This document shows positions 30,804 to 39,040 of a stretch of DNA of 64,000 nt, in pieces. The notes under the pieces are model-generated. The model did no database searches and had not been told where the DNA came from. It worked only from the letters and a program-made list of their open reading frames with translations. The DNA lies in contig JADJFE010000008.1 of assembly GCA_016708725.1 (NCBI GenBank), positions 62,001 to 126,000 of the forward strand. Reading direction: 5' to 3'. Both the position numbers and the translations under genes were made by a program. Numbering within the stretch: the stretch's first letter is position 1; each line of letters begins with the position of its first letter. Source of the stretch: Candidatus Aalborgicola bjergmarkensis (GTDB taxonomy: Bacteria > Pseudomonadota > Gammaproteobacteria > Burkholderiales > Burkholderiaceae_C).

Positions 30804-32002
30804 GCGTGTGCCTGTTGTTCCAGATGATCCAGACTTTCCAACACACGGCGATAGATATTTTTCAAAGGTTCGATGTCGGCAACGCGTACATACTCGTTGA
30901 TTTTGTGAATGGAGGTGTTGGGAGGACCCAGTTCAATCACCTGGGGACAGATTTCGGCAATAAAACGCCCATCGCTGGTGCCGCCAGTGGTCGAGAGTTG
31001 GGTGTGCAACCCGGTTTCCGCCAAAATGGCATCACGCACCACATCCACCAGCGTGCCAGGAGTGGTCAAAAATGGCAAGCCACCCACGTTCCAGGAGAGA
31101 TCGTAATCAAGCTCGTACTTCTCCAGCACCCGCGTCAGGCGCGTTTGCAAGGACGTCGGCGTGGAATCGGTGGAAAATCGAAAATTGAAATCCAGCACCA
31201 CCGCGCCCGGAATCACATTGCCAGCACCAGTGCCAGCATGAATATTGCTCACCTGCCAACTGGTAGGCTGAAAAAAGGCGTTGCCATTGTCCCACTGCGT
31301 CCCCGCCAATTCCGCCAGGGCCGGGGCCAGCAGATGAATAGGATTCTTCGCCAGATGTGGGTAGGCAATATGGCCTTGTACGCCCTTGACGGTAAGACGA
31401 GCGCTCATGCTGCCACGCCGACCATTTTTTATCATGTCACCCGTGCGTTCCTGTGCGGTGGGCTCGCCGACGATACAGTAGTCCAGAACCTCGCCGCGCG
31501 CCTTCAGGCGATGGCACACCTGTACCGTGCCATCCGTGGCTGGCCCCTCCTCGTCGCTGGTCAGCAACAAGGCAATATTCAGACGTGTATCGGGCGTGGC
31601 TGCCAGGAACTCCTCAATCGCCACGACGAAGGCGGCGAGTGACGCCTTCATATCGCTGCTGCCCCGACCATAGAGTTTGCCGTCGCGCAAACTGGGCTTG
31701 AACGGTGCACTATGCCACTCGGCCAGGGGGCCAGTCGGCACCACATCGGTATGGCCTGCAAACACCAAGGTTTTCGTTGCTATATTATTTATATCTGCAT
31801 CCGCACGATTGGCGGTATCTGCAGCGCGTTTTGCCCATAAATTGGTGACTGGCGCATCGACCGGACCGCACACGATGGTTTCGCATTCAAAGCCCAGCGC
31901 CACCAAGCGTCTGACAATCAGTTCCTGGCAACCGGCATCTGCCGGGGTGACCGAAGCACAGGCGATCAGTTGCTCGGCAAGCCGTAGCGTGGCGCCCATC
32001 AA
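30800..32002 (-). CDS. dapE: Succinyl-diaminopimelate desuccinylase
   Basis: DapE hydrolyses N-succinyl-L,L-diaminopimelate to L,L-diaminopimelate in the succinylase route to lysine and peptidoglycan. The 400-residue M20-family metallopeptidase shows the metal-binding blocks FAGHTDVVPTG, GRGSSDMKASLA and TSDEEGPATDGT, and the dimerisation-domain feature GNVIPGAV. It overlaps pilU upstream and prmB downstream by 4 bp each, so translation is probably coupled. An insert rich in Ala/Asn near residues 58-72 (between the first strand and GHTD) is slightly longer than in typical DapE. Confidence 0.95.
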   Translation of the reverse strand: MMGATLRLAEQLIACASVTPADAGCQELIVRRLVALGFECETIVCGPVDAPVTNLWAKRAADTANRADADINNIATKTLVFAGHTDVVPTGPLAEWHSAPFKPSLRDGKLYGRGSSDMKASLAAFVVAIEEFLAATPDTRLNIALLLTSDEEGPATDGTVQVCHRLKARGEVLDYCIVGEPTAQERTGDMIKNGRRGSMSARLTVKGVQGHIAYPHLAKNPIHLLAPALAELAGTQWDNGNAFFQPTSWQVSNIHAGTGAGNVIPGAVVLDFNFRFSTDSTPTSLQTRLTRVLEKYELDYDLSWNVGGLPFLTTPGTLVDVVRDAILAETGLHTQLSTTGGTSDGRFIAEICPQVIELGPPNTSIHKINEYVRVADIEPLKNIYRRVLESLDHLEQQAHA

Positions 32003-33162
32003 TGCTTTACGTCCAGAGTGATTTCGGTGAACGAAGCGTGGTCATCTTCTTCGGCAGTGGAGGCTACCGGTTGCGCCGCCTTGCTGAAATCGTTTTGCAA
32101 GCGCCACATCAGGTTGGTCGGCGAATCGGCATTGGCCAAGGCTTCCTTGCGGTCAATGAGGCCATCCGCAATCAGTCGCGCCAGGTCGTATTCAAAGGAT
32201 TGCGATCCTTCCGCCATGGATTTTTCCATCGCATCCTTGATGCCGGAGAAATCGCCTTTTTCGATCATTTCCGAGATCAGCTTGGTGTTGAGCATCACTT
32301 CAACCGCCGGAATCCGGGTTCCCCCCATGTTGCGCAGCAAGCGTTGCGAGACTACCGCCTTGAGCGCCGCAGCCAGGTCTCCCAGCATGGTCGGGCGCAC
32401 CTCGACCGGATAAAAACTCAGAATCCGGTTGAGTGCCTGGTAGCTGTTGTTGGCGTGCATGGTGGCCAGACACAAATGCCCCGACTGGGCATAGGCAATG
32501 GCCGCCGACATGGTTTCACGGTCACGGATTTCGCCAATCAGGATCACGTCGGGTGCCTGACGCAGGGCATTTTTCAAGGCGGTTTGCAACGATTTGGTGT
32601 CGGTTCCGATTTCACGCTGGTTGATGAGCGATTTTTTGTTTTTGAACAAAAATTCGATTGGATCTTCGATGGTCAGGATGTGGCCGGTAACGGTTTCATT
32701 GCGGTAGTCGATCATGGAGGCTAATGTGGTGCTCTTGCCCGCCCCGGTGGCCCCGACCATCAGCAACAGGCCCCGCTTTTCCATGATCAGATCGCCCAGA
32801 ATCGGTGGCAATGCGAGACTGGCCAGTGGTGGCACATCGACCGCAATAAAGCGGATCACGGCAGCATACGATCCACGCTGGCGCATGGCGCTCACCCGAA
32901 AGCGCCCCACACCAGGAATCGGGAAGCCCATGTTCAGCTCGCCCTCGGTTTCAAGCTCGGCAATGCGCTCAGGCGGCAGAACTTCCGCCAGCAAACCCTT
33001 GGGCGCATCGAATGGCAGCGGTTGGTTATTGATCGGCACGCACTGGCCATTGATCTTGATGAGTGCCGGCGCCATTGCAGACAAGTACACATCCGACGCT
33101 TTCTTGTCGCCCATCAGACGCAAAATGCGCTCCATCGTGCCAGAAGTGGGAGGCGTAGCCAT
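31999..33162 (-). CDS. pilU: PilT/PilU-family type IV pilus retraction ATPase
   Basis: A 387-residue hexameric ATPase of the PilT/PilU family that powers pilus retraction. Walker A is GATGAGKSTT, the Asp box is TIEDPIEFL, Walker B is DVILIGEIRD and the His box is GHLCLATMHANN. The long C-terminal tail after the ATPase core favours PilU over PilT. The gene sits inside the lysine operon between dapD (18 bp away) and dapE (4-bp overlap). As far as I recall, this arrangement occurs in Comamonadaceae. Pilus genes proper are not in the window. Confidence 0.88.
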   Translation of the reverse strand: MATPPTSGTMERILRLMGDKKASDVYLSAMAPALIKINGQCVPINNQPLPFDAPKGLLAEVLPPERIAELETEGELNMGFPIPGVGRFRVSAMRQRGSYAAVIRFIAVDVPPLASLALPPILGDLIMEKRGLLLMVGATGAGKSTTLASMIDYRNETVTGHILTIEDPIEFLFKNKKSLINQREIGTDTKSLQTALKNALRQAPDVILIGEIRDRETMSAAIAYAQSGHLCLATMHANNSYQALNRILSFYPVEVRPTMLGDLAAALKAVVSQRLLRNMGGTRIPAVEVMLNTKLISEMIEKGDFSGIKDAMEKSMAEGSQSFEYDLARLIADGLIDRKEALANADSPTNLMWRLQNDFSKAAQPVASTAEEDDHASFTEITLDVKH

Positions 33163-33180
33163 GGTTTTTGTCTCCGTTGA

Positions 33181-34005
33181 TTAATCGCGCAGCAAATCGT
33201 TGAGCGAGGTCTTGGCCCTGGTCTGGGCATCGACGCGCTTGACAATGATGACAGCATACATACTATATTTGCCGCCATCCTTGGGCAAGGTGCCGCTGAT
33301 GACCACCGAACCTGCGGGAATGCGGCCATAGCTGACATTGCCCGTGGCGCGGTCATAAATCGGCGTACTCTGGCCAATGTAGACCCCCATCGACAGCACG
33401 GAATTTTCTTCCACGATCACGCCTTCGACCACCTCGGAGCGAGCACCGATGAAGCAGTTATCCTCGATGATAGTCGGGTTGGCCTGCATCGGCTCCAGCA
33501 CACCACCAATGCCAACACCGCCGGACAGATGCACGTTTTTGCCGATCTGCGCACAAGAACCCACTGCCGCCCAGGTATCAACCATCGTCCCTTCATCCAC
33601 GTAAGCGCCGATGTTGACGAAACTGGGCATCAGAATGGCCCCCTTGCCAATAAAGCTGCCGCGCCGCGCCACGGCCGGCGGCACCACGCGCGTACCGGTG
33701 GCGCGCATTTCTTCGGCGCTCATGGAGCCCAGCTTGGTCTGCACCTTGTCAAAAAAACCCAGTTGCCCAGCCTGGATGACTTCGTTGTCACGCAGCCGAA
33801 AACTCAGCAACACGGCCTTCTTGATCCACTGGTGCGTGGTCCACTGTCCCACCGCTTCGCGCGTGGCCACACGCAGGCGGCCCGTATCCAGCTCGTGAAT
33901 CACCTGCTCCACCGCTGCGCGCACCTGCGCAGACGACGATTGTGGCGAAATATTGGCGCGGTCTTCCCACGCGGCGTCGATGATTTGCTGAAGTTCCTGG
34001 CTCAT
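33181..34005 (-). CDS. dapD: 2,3,4,5-tetrahydropyridine-2,6-dicarboxylate N-succinyltransferase
   Basis: DapD transfers succinyl from succinyl-CoA to tetrahydrodipicolinate. The start at MSQELQQIID gives 274 residues, the usual length. A TTG nine codons upstream is open but would overlap dapC. The C-terminal half is a left-handed beta-helix of hexapeptide repeats, with the family motifs MPSFVNIGAYVDEGTMVDTW, GGVGIGGVLEP and FIGARSEVVEG. It lies 7 bp after dapC, so the two are co-translated. Confidence 0.96.
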   Translation of the reverse strand: MSQELQQIIDAAWEDRANISPQSSSAQVRAAVEQVIHELDTGRLRVATREAVGQWTTHQWIKKAVLLSFRLRDNEVIQAGQLGFFDKVQTKLGSMSAEEMRATGTRVVPPAVARRGSFIGKGAILMPSFVNIGAYVDEGTMVDTWAAVGSCAQIGKNVHLSGGVGIGGVLEPMQANPTIIEDNCFIGARSEVVEGVIVEENSVLSMGVYIGQSTPIYDRATGNVSYGRIPAGSVVISGTLPKDGGKYSMYAVIIVKRVDAQTRAKTSLNDLLRD

Positions 34006-34012
34006 GGTTTTT

Positions 34013-35227
34013 TTAAGTTCTGGATTGGACAAACTGGACTATACGCTGAGCAGCTTCGACACATTCTGCGACTTCGGCCACCAGCGCCATGCGGATACGC
34101 CCGGCGCCGGGATTGTGGCCGCGCGCCTCACGCGCCAGAAAACTGCCAGGCAGGACGGTTACATTGTAAAGAGCGTACAGCTCACGTGCGAACGCGGTAT
34201 CACTGCCCTTTACCCCGGCCCACAGATAAAAGCCAGCATCGGGCAAGGCAACATCCAAGATGGGTGTCAACAGCGGCGTGACTGCAGCAAATTTGGCGCG
34301 GTATTGCGCGCGGTTGTCCTGCACGTGCTGCTCATCGTTCCAGGCAGCGATGCTCGCCGCCTGCACCACCGGGCTCATGGCACTGCCGTGGTAGGTGCGG
34401 TACAGCAGGAACTGCTGCACCAGCGTAGCGTCCCCGGCGACAAAGCCACTGCGCATGCCAGGCACATTGCTGCGTTTGGAAAGGCTGGTGAAAACCAACA
34501 GATTCTTGAAGTCCGTGCGCCCGAGCCGGGCCGCCGCTTCCAGGCCACCCAGCGGCGGCGCGTCCCGAAAATAGATTTCGCTGTAACACTCGTCCGAGGC
34601 AATCACAAAGCCAAAACGCGTGCTCAACGCAAAGAGTTTTTGCCACTCGGACAAAGGCATGACAGCGCCAGCCGGATTGCCGGGCGTGCAGACGTACAGC
34701 AGCTGCGTGCGCGCCCAGACGGCTTCGGGCACGCTGTCCCAATCCTGGGCAAAGTTGCGCGCCGGGTCCGAGTGCACGAAATACGGCTGGGCACCAGCCA
34801 ACAGCGCCGCACCCTCGTAAATCTGATAAAACGGATTCGGGCACACCACCAACACATCCTGTCGGTCCTGACCATCCTGTCCATTCGGGTTAAGCACGGC
34901 CTGGGCAAAGGCGAACAACGCTTCACGCGAGCCGTTCACGGGCAAAATCTGCGTATTGGCATCCAGTTCCAGTTGGTAGCGGCGCTGCAGCCACTGCTGG
35001 ATCGCCTGGCGCAAACCTGGCAAGCCCGCAGTTGCGGGATAGACCGACAGACCACCTTGCGGGATGGCTGCACGGTACGCCTCCAGGATGTGCTCCGGCG
35101 TGGCGTGGCGTGGCTCACCGATACCAAGACTAATGGGGCTATAAGCCGGATTGGGCGTGGTGTCGGCAAACAACTGGCGCAGGCGCTCGAACGGATACGC
35201 CTGCAGACGGGACAAATTCGGGTTCAT
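34013..35227 (-). CDS. dapC: Succinyldiaminopimelate transaminase
   Basis: DapC is the PLP-dependent aminotransferase converting N-succinyl-2-amino-6-ketopimelate to N-succinyl-diaminopimelate. This class I/II enzyme has 404 residues. LGIGEPRHATPEHI sits at the N-terminus, the cofactor-binding CTPGNPAGA and ASDECYSEIYF follow, and the Schiff-base Lys is in TSLSKRSNVPGMRSG. It heads the dapC-dapD-pilU-dapE-prmB operon. The promoter must lie in the 82 bp shared with the divergent Hpt gene. Confidence 0.94.
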   Translation of the reverse strand: MNPNLSRLQAYPFERLRQLFADTTPNPAYSPISLGIGEPRHATPEHILEAYRAAIPQGGLSVYPATAGLPGLRQAIQQWLQRRYQLELDANTQILPVNGSREALFAFAQAVLNPNGQDGQDRQDVLVVCPNPFYQIYEGAALLAGAQPYFVHSDPARNFAQDWDSVPEAVWARTQLLYVCTPGNPAGAVMPLSEWQKLFALSTRFGFVIASDECYSEIYFRDAPPLGGLEAAARLGRTDFKNLLVFTSLSKRSNVPGMRSGFVAGDATLVQQFLLYRTYHGSAMSPVVQAASIAAWNDEQHVQDNRAQYRAKFAAVTPLLTPILDVALPDAGFYLWAGVKGSDTAFARELYALYNVTVLPGSFLAREARGHNPGAGRIRMALVAEVAECVEAAQRIVQFVQSRT

Positions 35228-35309
35228 GGTTCGGGATTATCCCCGAGCACTCGCTACACTGTGCGGTTTATAGTTTTGTAGTTTGTGTAGTTTGTTTCAG
35301 GAGCCATTC

Positions 35310-35684
35310 ATGTCGAATACTACCCCCCCGGAACACGCGTGGGTCCTTCTGGACATTCCACGGGCCTTGCAACAGGTTGGTGATATGGAAGCGCTGCAGG
35401 GCATGTTGCCCATGTTGCAGGAGTTGCTGGATCGGGATGTGGAACACATCGGGCAATTGCTCGCAGACGGGGATGTGCGTGCTGCCAACGGGTTGCTGCA
35501 CGCACTCAAGGGTTGCATGCCCATCTTTTGCGCACCATCCCTGTGCGAGCAACTCGCCCAGGTCGAGTTTTTAAGTAAAACAACTTCTGCGGATGTGGTT
35601 GGCGTGGCCTACACGGCGCTACACCCCAAGCTGAAAGGGTTGCAGCAGGAAATTGTGAATTTCCTGGCGCAAACTACGGACTGA
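35310..35684 (+). CDS. Histidine phosphotransfer (Hpt) domain protein
   Basis: A 124-residue stand-alone phosphotransfer protein. The phospho-His is His64 in LLHALKGCMPIF, matching the HxLKG signature of Hpt helices. AGGAG precedes the ATG. It is divergent from dapC and upstream of an orphan receiver gene at 35930, so a phosphorelay of hybrid kinase to Hpt to receiver is plausible. No kinase is encoded next to it. The CheA at 2635 has its own Hpt domain. Confidence 0.85.
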   Translation: MSNTTPPEHAWVLLDIPRALQQVGDMEALQGMLPMLQELLDRDVEHIGQLLADGDVRAANGLLHALKGCMPIFCAPSLCEQLAQVEFLSKTTSADVVGVAYTALHPKLKGLQQEIVNFLAQTTD

Positions 35685-35692
35685 TTGATTCG

Positions 35693-35839
35693 TTATTTTT
35701 TAGCCTTGGGCGAATCCTTGGCAGGTGCTTCCGGCGTTGACGGACTGGCTTGGTCGCCCAGAACCGTTTTCAGGGGGCACAGTTTGAATGCAGGGCATTT
35801 GGCGCAGCCTGCCACCACGGCAATAGGACAGAGTGTCAT
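35693..35839 (-). CDS. 48-residue cysteine-rich microprotein
   Basis: The ATG at 35837-35839 follows AAGGA and opens a 48-codon frame. Cysteines at residues 4, 12, 15 and 21 (CPIAVVAGCAKCPAFKLCP) are followed by a Pro/Ala/Lys-rich tail. The CxxCPxxxxC spacing suggests metal binding. I recall similar short 'CPIA..GC.KCP' proteins in other betaproteobacteria, but no function. It runs antisense between the Hpt and receiver genes. Confidence 0.7.
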   Translation of the reverse strand: MTLCPIAVVAGCAKCPAFKLCPLKTVLGDQASPSTPEAPAKDSPKAKK

Positions 35840-35929
35840 GACGTTTCCTTCTTTAAAATTCAGGGGGCTCAAGTATGCATCAACAAGCCATGTTGACGGA
35901 CAAAACGATGGAGCGAATGGAGCAATAAA

Positions 35930-36316
35930 GTGGATATAAAAAGAGCACGCATTTTCGTGGTCGAGGATGAAAAGGTTATGAGCACCTTCATCATGAGCAG
36001 CCTGCGCCGCATCGGCATTCTGGATTTATATGCTTTTGAAGACGGCACCGCTGCCTTGCGCGAGGTCGTCAAGCTCAAACCGGATTTGATCCTGACCGAC
36101 ATTCACATGAAACCCATGGGTGGCATCGAGTTCGTGCGCCGCCTGCGTTCCTCATCCAACAACCAACTCAGCAACATCAAGGTCATCTTCCTGAGCGCAG
36201 ACTCCACACCAGCTACCGTTGGCGAGGTGCTGCCACTGGGCGTTGCTGGCTACATGGTCAAGCCACCGGCTTTGGGAGCACTGGCCACAAAAATCGAGCA
36301 GGCATTGCGCGACTGA
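35930..36316 (+). CDS. Orphan response regulator receiver protein
   Basis: A 128-residue single receiver domain. The start codon is GTG, with GGAG seven bases upstream. The acidic triad begins VVEDEK, the phospho-acceptor is Asp57 (LTDIHMKP), the switch residue is in FLSADS and the conserved Lys is in GYMVKPP. It is probably the downstream partner of the Hpt protein at 35310. The CZB gene follows 16 bp later. A 59-bp relic of a related gene lies at 38911-38969. Confidence 0.88.
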   Translation: MDIKRARIFVVEDEKVMSTFIMSSLRRIGILDLYAFEDGTAALREVVKLKPDLILTDIHMKPMGGIEFVRRLRSSSNNQLSNIKVIFLSADSTPATVGEVLPLGVAGYMVKPPALGALATKIEQALRD

Positions 36317-36332
36317 TTTTTTGAAGCGATAC

Positions 36333-36668
36333 ATGAAACCGACAAAAGAACTACTTGACTTAGCCGCAGAAAATCACCGCGCGTGGTTGCTGAACTTCAA
36401 GGCGAGCGGCACCACCCAGACCGCAGAAGAGATCATTGAAGACCATGGGTGCAAGTTCGGCACTTTTCTTTCTTCCATTGACCGTGAATTCAAGCTCGAC
36501 CCCGCTTTTCGCGAAACGGCGCGCATTCACGTCAGGTTCCACTACCTCTGCTCGGTAGAAGTGACGCTGACCGCGTTGGGCATCCCGGTTCATCCCCACT
36601 TGCGCAACGAGATCGAAAAAACTTCCAATGCCCTGCTTGAATCGCTTTCAAAATGGGATATTCCCTGA
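36333..36668 (+). CDS. CZB-like zinc-binding domain protein
   Basis: 111 residues resembling the chemoreceptor zinc-binding (CZB) domain. The expected 3-His/1-Cys zinc ligands are His15 (ENHRAWLLNF), Cys40 (HGCKFGTFL), His66 and His70 (RIHVRFH), in the right order and spacing. CZB domains usually hang from receptors or diguanylate cyclases and sense zinc or oxidants. This one is free-standing beside a receiver protein. The start is the ATG at 36333. Confidence 0.78.
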   Translation: MKPTKELLDLAAENHRAWLLNFKASGTTQTAEEIIEDHGCKFGTFLSSIDREFKLDPAFRETARIHVRFHYLCSVEVTLTALGIPVHPHLRNEIEKTSNALLESLSKWDIP

Positions 36669-36687
36669 TTTCCAAGTACCAAATTGA

Positions 36688-37419
36688 ATGCCAAGCTCCC
36701 GTCGATGCCCTTCTTGTCTTACGCCCATGGACAAGCTCTCGCTCTCCAGCGTGAACGGTGGTGATGTATTGCTGGATTTGTGTTTTCCATGCCAGGGGAT
36801 GTGGTTTGACCCGCAAGAAAATCTGAAGCTTGCGCCAGCCTCGGTGGTTGAGTTATTTCGCATATTGCACGCGCGCCAGAGTGCGACACGGCAAACACTG
36901 GCGCCAAGAATGGCCTGCCCACACTGCAACCAGCCACTGGCGCAAGGTTTTGATGTGGTCAAGAGCGGGCGCTACATCACCTACCGTTGCCCGCAGCGCC
37001 ATGGACGCTTCAGCGCGTTCTCCAGTTTCATGATCGAAAAAGGATTTGTGCGCCAGTTGACGCCCGCCGAGATTGATGACATGGCCCGTCGCGTGGCAGT
37101 GATTTACTGCACCAGTTGTGGTGCACCCGTAGACCTGCGCAAGGACCATGCCTGCCCACACTGCCGCTCGGCCTTTTCCTTGCTGGACCCCAAGGCAGTG
37201 GAGAGGGCACTGGCTGGCTATGCCAAAGCCATCAACGATAAAGATGGTGCTGCCAAGGCACCAGACCTCGCAGACGCCCTGATCATGGTGGAGCGCGACC
37301 GCGCGCGAGCACAGCGTAGTGCGAAAGAGCGGGGATACACCTCCCCGTCGGTTGATACTTCGCCCAGCATTGACCTTTGGGATGTTGGGCTTTCCATGGT
37401 CAGTGGTCTATTGGACTGA
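36688..37419 (+). CDS. Zinc-ribbon (zf-TFIIB-like) protein
   Basis: A 243-residue soluble protein with three zinc-ribbon-like parts. RCPSCLTPMDKL..DLCFPCQGMWFDP at the N-terminus matches the zf-TFIIB pattern (CPxC..C..C.G.WFD). ACPHCNQPL and YRCPQRHG lie near residues 75-105. CTSCGAPV..ACPHCRSAF lies near 145-170. The last third is low in motifs. No nuclease or enzyme motif is seen. It follows the CZB gene by 19 bp and is probably co-transcribed with it. Confidence 0.8.
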   Translation: MPSSRRCPSCLTPMDKLSLSSVNGGDVLLDLCFPCQGMWFDPQENLKLAPASVVELFRILHARQSATRQTLAPRMACPHCNQPLAQGFDVVKSGRYITYRCPQRHGRFSAFSSFMIEKGFVRQLTPAEIDDMARRVAVIYCTSCGAPVDLRKDHACPHCRSAFSLLDPKAVERALAGYAKAINDKDGAAKAPDLADALIMVERDRARAQRSAKERGYTSPSVDTSPSIDLWDVGLSMVSGLLD

Positions 37420-37454
37420 GGACTGAGCCAAGCTGGTCGTTTACGTGCCATTTC

Positions 37455-37490
37455 AAGCTATAGCCCGCGTAGAACGTGCGGGAATAGCTT
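37455..37490. repeat. Intergenic palindrome (copy 3), possible bidirectional terminator
   Basis: AAGCTAT (37455-37461) pairs with ATAGCTT (37484-37490), with a further partial CCCGC/GCGGG match inside. It is related to 889-939 and lies between convergent genes. Confidence 0.6.
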
Positions 37491-37544
37491 CACAATATAT
37501 AGCAAATGATCCCTGTGCGTGTGCCCAGAGACCAGCACATCCAG

Positions 37545-38531
37545 TTAGCGCCTTTTACCCATTCGTCGCGATAACGAGTCAAGAAATTTCTCCCTGCTGT
37601 ACGCGACACTCTCGATAGCAACATTCGGCAAGGGAGTACCTTCCTCCATGTAACCCACGGTAACGCGGTTGGTCATGGCCGGCGCGTACTCGGGGTCTAT
37701 CTCAAGGGCGCGATCCAATTCTGCCAAAGCCTGTGCCTTGAAACCCAGATTCGCGAGACACAAGCCCATGTTTCCGTGGGTGGGGGCATTACGGTCATAC
37801 TTTTCTGCACTGGCGCGAAAACCAGCCAGTGCACCGGACCAGTCTCTGCGATCCATCAACTGAACGGCCTGATCGAACAAGGACAGTGCTTCGATATAGC
37901 TCTCCAGATCAATGCCAGCGTTTTTGCGGATGACCTCGGTCATTTCATCCAGAAACGACCGCGCCTGAATGACTGGTGTATCGTTTGGATCCCCCAGCTG
38001 GACGACCTTACGGAAGGAACGGACTGTCTCGCCGATATTGAACAGATTCTTATATGCCGCTGCCCTGTTGAAATGGGCTTCAACGTAATACGGATAAATT
38101 GCAATGGCCTCGTCAAACCATGAAATGGCTTCTTCGTACTCGTCTTTGAAGATGTACAGCACGCCCATTCCAAAGCACACCTGGTGACTCCTCGGATATC
38201 TTTGACGCAGCCGTGTCATTCCGGCCCATGCCGCATCCACATTACCCTGCTCACAAAGCGCCAATGCAGCATCCACAGCATCATCAACATCAGGGTTCAT
38301 CTCGATGACAAAGCGGTCATTGATGAACTGGTTATCAGATGATGCTGCACGCACTGCCCTTTGCTGATCGCGGGCAGCTTGGTACTGCTGGGATGCGGCA
38401 TAGTATGAACAGGTTCCGCAGCTCTGATCACGCTGACCTGCGCAGCAGATACTGCAAATTTGTGCGTTATTCTGACGCAGGCAAACTCTCTGCGCTTTGC
38501 GCTCTCCGCACAGCGGGCATGGGTTTTTCAT
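37545..38531 (-). CDS. TPR protein with N-terminal cysteine-rich motif
   Basis: 328 residues from the ATG at 38531. The first 40 residues carry closely spaced Cys pairs (CPLCGERKAQRVC, CSICCAGQRDQSC, CSYY), a likely zinc-binding head. Two blocks of tetratricopeptide repeats follow (GMGVLYIFKDEYEEAISWFD; HGNMGLCLANLGFKAQALAE). TPRs mediate protein contacts. Longer reads from upstream starts (to 38663) enter a repeat element and are not favoured. The function is unknown. Confidence 0.72.
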   Translation of the reverse strand: MKNPCPLCGERKAQRVCLRQNNAQICSICCAGQRDQSCGTCSYYAASQQYQAARDQQRAVRAASSDNQFINDRFVIEMNPDVDDAVDAALALCEQGNVDAAWAGMTRLRQRYPRSHQVCFGMGVLYIFKDEYEEAISWFDEAIAIYPYYVEAHFNRAAAYKNLFNIGETVRSFRKVVQLGDPNDTPVIQARSFLDEMTEVIRKNAGIDLESYIEALSLFDQAVQLMDRRDWSGALAGFRASAEKYDRNAPTHGNMGLCLANLGFKAQALAELDRALEIDPEYAPAMTNRVTVGYMEEGTPLPNVAIESVAYSREKFLDSLSRRMGKRR

Positions 38532-38640
38532 GGAGAAATACTTTGTTACGGGAGAAGTCTTCGGATGATTGTATTCTTTGCCTTCCCACTTTAAGCGGGA
38601 AACCGTCTGTGGCGCGATCTCTGCAAAAAACATAGCTGCT

Positions 38641-38798
38641 CCCGCTTGGTACATAAGGCGCACAGCCAGATTTGCCTTGAATTTTTCCCTTCAAAACGGG
38701 TCAGGGTGATGCCGATGCCGCCATGAGGCAGCAAAACGGGCCGTTTTCGGGTGTTTTTGCATGACAAATCGGGCTGCAAGCCTTATGTATCAAGCGAG
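38641..38798. mobile_element. MITE-like element with ~35-bp imperfect inverted repeats
   Basis: The arm 38641-38675 (CCCGCTTGGTACATAAGGCG..) and the arm 38763-38798 (..CCTTATGTATCAAGCGAG) are inverted copies at about 80% identity around a ~87-bp core. The core holds the palindrome AAAACGGGCCGTTTT (38733-38747). There is no coding capacity. It fits a non-autonomous element or a large intergenic palindrome. Confidence 0.5.
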
Positions 38799-38825
38799 AA
38801 TAGATATTATATGTATAGCAATCCG

Positions 38826-38912
38826 CACCTACACCGCAAGCTCCGCCCGACCACGGAACTCGGCCAGGGCTTGCGGGTTGGTCAAGGCCTCGATGTTTTC
38901 ACCGGCAGTCCA
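38826..38912 (-). pseudogene. Relic of the 3' end of aacS
   Basis: About 91% identical over 88 positions to 60138-60225, the last codons of acetoacetyl-CoA synthetase, in the same orientation. It reads ..LTNPQALAEFRGRAELAV and a TAG stop, with one base lost upstream that breaks the frame. The glycan island lies between the two copies. Confidence 0.85.
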
Positions 38913-38969
38913 GCAACATCAAGATCATTTTCCTGAGTGCCAACTCTACACCCACTACCGTTGGCGAGG
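38911..38969 (+). pseudogene. Relic of a response-regulator gene
   Basis: Aligns to 36169-36227 of the receiver gene with about 8 mismatches in 59 bp and no gap. It encodes NIKIIFLSANSTPTTVGEA against NIKVIFLSADSTPATVGEV. It abuts the aacS relic directly. Confidence 0.7.
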
Positions 38970-39040
38970 CCAGCAGCGTAACTTTGCGCGGGCGCAGTCA
39001 GTAAACGCCGAACAACCGAAACAGCCGCAGAAGGACGGAG

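Noticed and set aside
34004..35281. 425-codon plus-strand ORF opposite dapC
   Set aside because: dapC is unambiguous, and the antisense frame arises from GC-rich codon bias.
38532..38663. Longer N-terminus for the TPR protein
   Set aside because: It runs into the MITE-like inverted-repeat arm, and the Cys-rich head starts right after the ATG at 38531.
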